Shown here: positions 58,852 through 64,000 of the stretch, in pieces | How the letters are laid out: every line of letters starts with the position of its first letter | Position numbering within the stretch: position 1 is the stretch's first letter | Assembly (NCBI RefSeq): GCF_001424875.1 | Contig: NZ_LMCT01000003.1 | Span: 1,411-65,410 of the forward strand | From: Kitasatospora sp. Root107 | GTDB lineage: Bacteria; Actinomycetota; Actinomycetes; Streptomycetales; Streptomycetaceae | Length of the DNA: 64,000 nucleotides | Direction of reading: 5' to 3' | Notes under the pieces: generated by a model | What the model saw: the letters and a program-made list of their open reading frames with translations, nothing else | Told to the model about the DNA's origin: nothing | Databases searched by the model: none | Translations under genes and position numbers: made by a program

Positions 58852-58980
58852 GTGAAGAAGCTTCTCCTGGTCGCCCTGGTCGCCCTCGGCGGCTTCTTTG
58901 TCTACCGTCAGGTCCAGGCGGACCGCGCCGAGCAGGACCTCTGGACCGAGGCCACCGACCCGGTCCCGGCCGGCCGCTGA
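58852..58980 (+). CDS. DLW-39 family small protein
   Basis: This 42-residue protein is MKKLLLVALVALGGFFVYRQ followed by VQADRAEQDLWTEATDPV, with one N-terminal membrane helix and the DLW motif of the actinobacterial DLW-39 family. Function unknown. The GTG at 58852 follows AGGACGAGG. Longer in-frame readings upstream to 58711 lack conservation. The 211 bases before it hold no gene. Confidence 0.85.
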   Translation: MKKLLLVALVALGGFFVYRQVQADRAEQDLWTEATDPVPAGR

Positions 58981-59110
58981 CGCGACGGACGATCTTTCCC
59001 GGGTCGGTCCCGGCCCCTCAGCCGGGGCCGACCCGAAGTCCGTTCCGGCCGGGGTCCTTTGCGGGATTGCCGGACGGAACGGGTACGCTGGTGCGCAGCA
59101 CGGCGACCAC

Positions 59111-59183
59111 GGGGCTTTAGCTCAGTTGGTAGAGCGCTGCCTTTGCAAGGCAGATGTCAGGAGTTCGAGTCTCCTAAGCTCCA
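59111..59183 (+). tRNA. tRNA-Ala (TGC)
   Basis: Cloverleaf with acceptor GGGGCTT/AAGCTCC, anticodon stem CTGCC/GGCAG, TGC at 59144-59146 and the GTTCGAGTC T arm. The 3' CCA is not encoded (CAG follows the discriminator), so it depends on the CCA-adding enzyme. Confidence 0.97.
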
Positions 59184-59196
59184 CAGCGTGGTAACG

Positions 59197-59234
59197 GTAC
59201 GGCCGCTGACCTGGGATCAGGTCAGCGGCCGTAC
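59197..59234. terminator. Bidirectional terminator after tRNA-Ala
   Basis: Perfect 17-bp arms (59197-59213 and 59218-59234) between tRNA-Ala and the convergent DUF5324 gene. Confidence 0.85.
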
Positions 59235-59249
59235 TGCGTTTCCGGCGGG

Positions 59250-60041
59250 TCAGTGCGGCTTGCGCGGGTCGTGCGGCTTCGGCCGGTCCTCGTGGGTGGG
59301 GTCCTCGGGGTCGGCGCTCGGCGAGGGGGTGGAGGCGGCGGTGGCGCCGGTGCCGGCCGGGCCCGAGCCGTTCAGCTGGGACTCGGGGCCATCCTCGGTG
59401 GGCGGCTCGATCAGCCACTGCGGGTTGCTGCGACTGTGCCACCACTGCCAGGCGATCAGCCCGGTGGCGATCGCCAGCGCGCCGGTGACGGCCAGGCCGG
59501 TGGCCCAGCCGTGCCGCTGCCGCTTCCTGACGTTCCTGGCGGCCAGCTCGCTGATCTCGGCGGCGCTGACGTTGCCCTGCAGTGCGGTGAACGCGGCGGC
59601 GCCGCGCAGCTGGGCCTCCTGCGCGACGGGGGTGATGCCGGCCCTGGCCTGCTCGACCGCCTCGGTGACCCGGGGGAGCACCGTGACCCGGGCCTGGTCG
59701 GCCGCCCGGGTGGCGGAGAGCTTGGCCGCCAGGGCGGCCTCCTGGGCCCGGTGCACGGCCTTCAGGGTGCTCTGCTGGGCGTGCGGCGGCAGTGACCCGA
59801 AGGCGTGCTCCAGCTGCGGTGCGAGGTGCTTGACGTACTGGACCCTGGCGGCCTGGGCCGCCTGGCCGGCGCCCGCCTTGGCCTGGCTGCCGGCCGCGTG
59901 GACCTTGGGGCCGAGGCGGTTCCTGGCTTCGTCCATGACGGCCGCGTAGTGCTGGGCGGTCTCCTTGGCGGTGGCGGCATAGGGCGCGAGGGTGTCCCTG
60001 GCCTTGTCGGCGGTGTCGCGGGCTGAGTCCAAGCGGGTCAC
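59250..60041 (-). CDS. DUF5324-family membrane protein
   Basis: The 263-residue protein starts VTRLDSARDTADKARDTLAP and is mainly long Ala/Gln-rich helices (1-190), then one membrane helix near 205-222 (ATGLAVTGALAIATGLIAW) and a disordered Pro/Ser-rich tail. This pattern matches DUF5324 proteins of Streptomyces. Function unknown. The GTG at 60039-60041 follows a strong GGAGGAGAA on the minus strand; longer readings upstream lack that. Confidence 0.8.
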   Translation of the reverse strand: MTRLDSARDTADKARDTLAPYAATAKETAQHYAAVMDEARNRLGPKVHAAGSQAKAGAGQAAQAARVQYVKHLAPQLEHAFGSLPPHAQQSTLKAVHRAQEAALAAKLSATRAADQARVTVLPRVTEAVEQARAGITPVAQEAQLRGAAAFTALQGNVSAAEISELAARNVRKRQRHGWATGLAVTGALAIATGLIAWQWWHSRSNPQWLIEPPTEDGPESQLNGSGPAGTGATAASTPSPSADPEDPTHEDRPKPHDPRKPH

Positions 60042-60233
60042 GAGCTTCTCCTCCTCGATGGCGTCCTGTATGCACATTTCCACCTGATTGGAGATCATGC
60101 ATGTCAGTTTGTCCCACGGCGCGCCGGGTTGCTCCGGAAGCGGGTGCCGAAAGAAGTGCTCTGCCCCGGACGGCGGACAGATCATGGGATGATTCGAAGG
60201 TCAGTTGACTGAGAGAGACAAGGAAGGCACACC

Positions 60234-60758
60234 GTGGCCGAGGACCTGATCGCGACCCTGAAGACCAACCGCGGCGACATCGTGGTCAAGCTCTTCCCGA
60301 ACCACGCGCCGAAGACGGTTGCCAACTTCGTGGAGCTCGCCGAGGGCACCCGTCAGTGGACCGACCCGCGCACCGGCAAGCCGTCGAACGCGCCGCTGTA
60401 CGACGGCACCGTGTTCCACCGTGTGATCAAGGGCTTCATGCTCCAGGGCGGCGACCCGCTGGGCACCGGCACCGGTGGCCCGGGCTACAAGTTCGCCGAC
60501 GAGTTCCACCCCGACCTGGCGTTCACCAAGCCGTACCTGCTCGCGATGGCCAACGCCGGCCCGGGCACCAACGGCTCGCAGTTCTTCATCACGGTCGAGC
60601 CCACCACCTGGCTGACCAACAAGCACACCATCTTCGGCGAGGTCGTGGACGCGGCCAGCCAGAAGATCGTGCAGGAGATCTCCGAGGGCCCGACCGGCCG
60701 GGGCGACCGCCCGGTCAAGGACATCGTGATCGAGTCGGTCGAGATCACCCGCGGCTGA
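60234..60758 (+). CDS. Peptidyl-prolyl cis-trans isomerase, cyclophilin type
   Basis: The 174-residue protein has the cyclophilin signature YDGTVFHRVIKGFMLQGGDP near residue 60 (catalytic Arg in FHRVI) and ANAGPGTNGSQFFIT near 105. It has no signal peptide, so it is the cytosolic form that helps protein folding. The GTG at 60234 follows AAGGAAGG. It is followed by a hairpin and the rhomboid gene. Confidence 0.95.
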   Translation: MAEDLIATLKTNRGDIVVKLFPNHAPKTVANFVELAEGTRQWTDPRTGKPSNAPLYDGTVFHRVIKGFMLQGGDPLGTGTGGPGYKFADEFHPDLAFTKPYLLAMANAGPGTNGSQFFITVEPTTWLTNKHTIFGEVVDAASQKIVQEISEGPTGRGDRPVKDIVIESVEITRG

Positions 60759-60781
60759 CGATCCGCCGGCAGTAGCCTTAC

Positions 60782-60823
60782 GGTCCCGGTGGTGCCCCGC
60801 TACGCGGTGGTGCCACCGGGACC
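60782..60823 (+). terminator. Hairpin after the cyclophilin gene
   Basis: GGTCCCGGTGG (60782-60792) pairs with CCACCGGGACC (60813-60823), 24 bases after the stop codon; a likely terminator ahead of the rhomboid gene. Confidence 0.7.
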
Positions 60824-60848
60824 AGTCGTATGAGGGAGGGGACCGCAG

Positions 60849-61727
60849 ATGCTTCCGGACGAGCCGGCCAGGACCGGTGCCGAGGGCGGCCACCAGCTGC
60901 CCGGCTGCTACCGGCACCCCGAGCGGGAGACCGGCATCTCCTGCGGGCGCTGTGGGCGGCCGATCTGCCCGGACTGCATGGTGAGCGCCTCGGTGGGCTT
61001 CCACTGTCCGGAGTGCGTCCAGGGCGTCCGGCAGGCCAGGACCAGGTTCGGTGGGCTGCCGGTGGCGGACGGGGCGCTGGTCACCAAGACGCTGATCGGG
61101 CTCAACCTGCTGGTCTTCGTGCTGACCGAGTACATCCGGCCGGAGTGGCGGGACACACTGGCGCTGCAGAGCGTGGTGCCGCCGTACTGGTACGAGGTGT
61201 ACGGGGTGGCCGCCGGTCCGGACGAGTGGTACCGGCTGGCGACGGCGATGTTCGTGCACAGCGGGGTGGCGCACCTGGTGATGAACATGGTGTCGCTCTG
61301 GGTGCTGGGCCCGCAGCTGGAGCAGGTGCTCGGGCGGCTGCGGTTCGGCGGTCTCTACCTCGCCTCCGGGCTGATGGGCGGGGCCTTCTCGTACCTGTTC
61401 GCCGGGGAGAAGCTGAACTCGGTCGGTGCCTCGGGCGCGATCTTCGGGCTGCTGGGGGCCACGGCGGTGCTGTACCGGGTCAGCCGGGTGCCGCTCGGGC
61501 CGGTGATCGCGCTGCTGGTCTTCAACCTGGTGATCACCTTCGCGCTGAGCGACGTGATCGACTGGCGCGCGCACCTCGGCGGGTTGATCGCGGGGGTGAT
61601 CACGGGAGCGGGCCTGATGTACGCCCCGCAGGCCCGGCGTGGGCTGGTGCAGGGCCTCACGGTGGCCGCCATGTTGGCGGCGGCGGTGCTGATCGTGGTG
61701 CTGCAGACGGCTCGCCTGAACGGTTGA
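60849..61727 (+). CDS. Rhomboid-family intramembrane serine protease
   Basis: The 292-residue protein has an N-terminal zinc-ribbon/B-box-like part (CYRHPERETGISCGRCGRPI, then CPDC and CPEC; residues 20-57) followed by six membrane helices with the catalytic Ser195 in SVGASGAIFGLLG and His242 in RAHLGGLIAG. It cleaves membrane proteins within the bilayer; the substrate is unknown. The ATG at 60849 follows GAGGGAGGGG. It is conserved next to crgA in Streptomyces. Confidence 0.92.
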   Translation: MLPDEPARTGAEGGHQLPGCYRHPERETGISCGRCGRPICPDCMVSASVGFHCPECVQGVRQARTRFGGLPVADGALVTKTLIGLNLLVFVLTEYIRPEWRDTLALQSVVPPYWYEVYGVAAGPDEWYRLATAMFVHSGVAHLVMNMVSLWVLGPQLEQVLGRLRFGGLYLASGLMGGAFSYLFAGEKLNSVGASGAIFGLLGATAVLYRVSRVPLGPVIALLVFNLVITFALSDVIDWRAHLGGLIAGVITGAGLMYAPQARRGLVQGLTVAAMLAAAVLIVVLQTARLNG

Positions 61728-61748
61728 TGCCCGAGTCCGGGCGGGGGT

Positions 61749-61928
61749 TTGTCCACAGTCCGTACCGGGGTACGGACGGCCGATGTCAGTGGGAACTGCT
61801 AGGGCCTCGGTCTACGCGCGTCCCGCTGGTAATTCGCCCGGAATTCGGAGAAAGCTGCGGAGTTCGAACGGAAAAGTTATCCACAGGCCGGGTCGACTTT
61901 TCCCCAGTGTGGATAACCGTGTGGACAA
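61749..61928. promoter_or_regulatory. DnaA-box cluster between rhomboid gene and crgA
   Basis: Four perfect DnaA boxes lie in this gap: TTGTCCACA (61749-61757), TTATCCACA (61877-61885), TGTGGATAA (61908-61916) and TGTGGACAA (61920-61928). Three fall within 52 bases. The cluster is about 15 kb from oriC and not in front of a replication gene. No other gene was seen in the 299-base gap. Confidence 0.7.
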
Positions 61929-61970
61929 CCCGATGGTCCGATCACCCGGAGGACCCGTTCCGGGCACGCC

Positions 61971-62004
61971 GAAGCACCGCTCCGGGTGACCGGAGCGGTG
62001 CTTC
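61971..62004 (-). terminator. Terminator after crgA
   Basis: Perfect 15-bp arms (61971-61985 and 61990-62004) just downstream of the crgA stop codon, also usable by the rhomboid gene. Confidence 0.8.
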
Positions 62005-62026
62005 GGGAGAAGTCAGCGGGGGAGCG

Positions 62027-62281
62027 TCACTTCCACTGCGTGGAGACGCCGAAGCCGGCCGCGATGAAGCCGAAGCCCGCCAGGATGTTCCAGTTGCCCC
62101 AGTCCTGGATCGGCCAGCTGCCGCTCGTCACGTAGTAGGTGACGATCCAGACCAGCCCGATCAGGAACAGCGCGAGCATCAGGGGCGCCACCCAGCTGCG
62201 GCCGGAACTGAGCTTCACCGCTGTCGTGCCGGACGGCGGCGGGGTGTAGTCGGACTTCTTGCGGAGTCGAGACTTCGGCAC
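62027..62281 (-). CDS. crgA: Cell division inhibitor/septation protein CrgA
   Basis: The 84-residue protein, [18 protein letters not shown] followed by two membrane helices ([20 protein letters not shown] and [17 protein letters not shown]), matches CrgA in both sequence and exact length. CrgA restrains FtsZ-ring formation in Streptomyces aerial hyphae. The GTG at 62279-62281 follows AGGAGAT. It is divergent from the DUF881 gene and is preceded by a gap of 200 bases. Confidence 0.95.
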   Translation of the reverse strand: MPKSRLRKKSDYTPPPSGTTAVKLSSGRSWVAPLMLALFLIGLVWIVTYYVTSGSWPIQDWGNWNILAGFGFIAAGFGVSTQWK

Positions 62282-62482
62282 GAGGGGATCTCCTGTCGAT
62301 GCGCTGTGACCGCGCAGGGTGCAGCGGGGGCGGGCGGCTGTGGGGACCGGGCAGTACGGGAACGGTCGGTCCGGGTGTCCACGGGCCGAAAACCCGCAGC
62401 ATGGACCGGACCGGTGCTCCGCACATGCCACCGGCGTCCGTTAGCGTAGTGGCTCGCCGGGTCGTAAGGAGATAAGGGTACG

Positions 62483-63253
62483 GTGCCGAATTCCACGATT
62501 CCTTCCCGTTCCGGGCCGGAGCGAGCTCCGCGCACCCGAATTGTCGGACGTGCCCTGACCTGCGCCGTGTTCGGCATGGCCGGTCTGCTGTTCTACATCA
62601 GTGCGGACACCGCCCGAGGCACCGATCTGCGGACCGACAACTCGCTGCTCAGACTCAGCGACGTGATACGCCAGCGGAGCACCCAGAACCAGCAGGCCCA
62701 GGCCGAGCTCAGCGACCTCCAGGGGCAGGTGGACGCGCTGGCCAAGGGGCGGGGCCAGAGCCCGGCCGAGGTCGACCGGCTGACCGTGCTCCAGCAGGAG
62801 GCCGGTCTGCAGGCCCTCCAGGGCCCCGGGCTGACCGTCACGCTCAACGACGCGCCCCCCACCGCCACCGCCCGGCTGCCCGGCATCCCGGCCCCCGGCG
62901 TCAACGACCTGGTGATCCATCAGCAGGACATCCAGGCCGTGGTGAACGCGCTCTGGCGGGGCGGCGCCGAGGGCATCCAGGTGATGGACCAGCGGCTGAT
63001 CTCCACCAGCGCGGTCCGCTGCGTCGGCAACACCCTGCTGCTGCAGGGGCGGGTCTACTCCCCGCCGTACGTGATCAAGGCGGTCGGGAAGACCGACCGG
63101 CTGCGGTCCGCGGTGAACGCCGACCCGACCATCGCCAACTACCTCCAGTACGTCGAGGCGTACGGCCTCGGCTGGAAGGTCCAGGAGAGCAACGACCTCA
63201 CGGTGCCCGGATACACCGGAACGGTCGACCTGCGCACGGCTTCCGGTCAGTAG
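62483..63253 (+). CDS. DUF881-family membrane-anchored protein
   Basis: The 256-residue protein has a membrane helix near 27-45 (ALTCAVFGMAGLLFYIS), a coiled-coil-like Gln-rich segment (about 60-115) and the DUF881 domain (about 118-250). DUF881 proteins are widespread in Gram-positive division-gene clusters; the function is not established. The neighbour crgA suggests a link to division. The GTG at 62483 follows AAGGAGATAAGG. Confidence 0.88.
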   Translation: MPNSTIPSRSGPERAPRTRIVGRALTCAVFGMAGLLFYISADTARGTDLRTDNSLLRLSDVIRQRSTQNQQAQAELSDLQGQVDALAKGRGQSPAEVDRLTVLQQEAGLQALQGPGLTVTLNDAPPTATARLPGIPAPGVNDLVIHQQDIQAVVNALWRGGAEGIQVMDQRLISTSAVRCVGNTLLLQGRVYSPPYVIKAVGKTDRLRSAVNADPTIANYLQYVEAYGLGWKVQESNDLTVPGYTGTVDLRTASGQ

Positions 63254-63323
63254 GGCGACAGCGCCACTGGCCGGCGGGGGCCGCCGTCTACTCTTGACCC
63301 CGACCCGAACTCCGAGGAGCACG

Positions 63324-63497
63324 ATGTACGGCTGGATCTGGCGGCACCTGCCGGGGAACGCTCTCGTCCGCGCGGTGCTTTCGCTGCTGCTGGTGCTCGG
63401 AGCGGTCTACGTCCTGTTCCAGTTCGTCTTCCCGTGGGCGGAACCACTGCTCCCCTTCGGTGACGTCACGGTGGACGAGGGCAGCGGCGTCGGCTGA
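63324..63497 (+). CDS. Small single-helix membrane protein
   Basis: This 57-residue protein has one membrane helix (AVLSLLLVLGAVYVLFQFVF) and an acidic external or cytoplasmic tail. Function unknown; a small protein in this position, between DUF881 and trpG, is usual in Streptomyces. The ATG at 63324 follows GAGGAG. Confidence 0.75.
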   Translation: MYGWIWRHLPGNALVRAVLSLLLVLGAVYVLFQFVFPWAEPLLPFGDVTVDEGSGVG

Positions 63498-63550
63498 GCC
63501 GCGCCCCCATCCACCGGCCCGACCAGTACCAGCCCAGGAGTAGCGCACCG

Positions 63551-64000
63551 ATGACCGCCGCAGGCAACCCGCCCCGGATTCTCGTGGTCGACAACTACGA
63601 CAGCTTCGTCTTCAACCTGGTCCAGTACCTCTACCAGCTCGGCGCCACCTGCGAGGTGGTCCGCAACGACGAGGTGACGGTGGATCACGCCGTCCGCCGG
63701 GACGGCGCGCTGGGCTTCGACGGGGTGCTGCTCTCCCCCGGCCCCGGGGCGCCCGAGGAGGCCGGGGTCTGCATCGAGATGGTGCACCACTGCGCCCGGA
63801 TCGGGCTGCCGCTGTTCGGCGTCTGCCTGGGCCTGCAGTCGATCGCGGTGGCGTACGGGGCCGTGGTCGGCCGGGCGCCCGAGCTGCTGCACGGCAAGGT
63901 CTCGCCGGTCACCCACCGGGACGGCGGGGTGTTCGCCGGCCTGCCGTCGCCGCTGATCGCGACCCGCTACCACTCGCTCGCGGTCGAGCCGGCCACCGTG
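63551..64000 (+). CDS. Anthranilate/aminodeoxychorismate synthase component II, 5' part only
   Basis: The gene runs off the right edge; 150 residues are visible. They form a class I glutamine amidotransferase with VVDNYDSFVFNLVQYL at the N terminus, SPGPGAPEEAG, the nucleophile Cys in GVCLGLQ near residue 95 and YHSL near the end. The subunit supplies ammonia to chorismate for tryptophan or folate synthesis (TrpG/PabA); the two are not separable here. The ATG follows AGGAG. Confidence 0.9.
   Translation, partial: MTAAGNPPRILVVDNYDSFVFNLVQYLYQLGATCEVVRNDEVTVDHAVRRDGALGFDGVLLSPGPGAPEEAGVCIEMVHHCARIGLPLFGVCLGLQSIAVAYGAVVGRAPELLHGKVSPVTHRDGGVFAGLPSPLIATRYHSLAVEPATV

Overview
This window is the replication-origin region of a linear-chromosome actinomycete of the family Streptomycetaceae (Streptomyces or Kitasatospora; the genus cannot be settled from the sequence alone). 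The evidence is the very high G+C content with GTG starts, a DnaA with a long disordered domain II, an oriC of about 1 kb with some 22 DnaA boxes between dnaA and dnaN, nine copies of the Streptomyces parS palindrome GTTTCACGTGAAAC, a FemX-type glycyltransferase, CrgA, and a SigR-type promoter in front of trxB. No mobile element, CRISPR array or rRNA gene is seen.

Layout. Positions 1-8037 look like an accessory segment on the left: the end of a phosphomannomutase gene, manA, an SGNH hydrolase, a five-gene translationally coupled operon (ECF sigma factor, zinc-finger anti-sigma membrane protein, ABC ATPase, ABC permease, membrane protein), and a divergent pair consisting of a DUF4097 protein and an IS30-HTH/MarR-like regulator with a repeated CGTTGCA motif between them. 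From 8049 onward the order follows the conserved Streptomyces core: dnaB, a MATE transporter, rplI-rpsR-ssb-rpsF, femX and an alanine-racemase-like gene, a GT87 glycosyltransferase, a bifunctional PBP, a PadR regulator, inositol-phosphate synthase, an MFS transporter, an LppU-like protein, the CCA-adding enzyme, a DUF6049 protein, MurJ, a pseudokinase, SigM and its anti-sigma factor, trxB-trxA, a GNAT enzyme, parAB, rsmG, jag, yidC, yidD, rnpA, rpmH, then dnaA-oriC-dnaN-gnd-recF-dciA-gyrB-gyrA. The right arm holds a DUF3566 protein, a CFA-synthase-like methyltransferase, tRNA-Ile(GAT), a DUF6191 protein, a 42-residue DLW-39 protein, tRNA-Ala(TGC), a DUF5324 protein, a cyclophilin, a rhomboid protease, crgA, a DUF881 protein, a small membrane protein, and the start of an anthranilate/aminodeoxychorismate synthase component II gene cut by the window edge.

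The genes converge on replication initiation (dnaA, dnaB, dciA, dnaN, ssb, recF, gyrase), chromosome segregation (parA, parB, parS), ribosome and membrane-protein biogenesis (rpmH, rnpA, yidC, yidD, jag, rsmG, S6, S18, L9), cell-wall export and assembly (murJ, pseudokinase, PBP, femX, crgA) and thiol redox balance (trxAB). The most interesting regulatory signals are: a dnaB promoter that has a perfect DnaA box just upstream of its -35, in the same geometry as the dnaA promoter; a second off-origin cluster of four perfect DnaA boxes between the rhomboid gene and crgA; parS sites that lie inside coding sequence or at the centre of 30- and 38-bp perfect palindromes; and the CGTTGCA operator of the divergent DUF4097/regulator pair.
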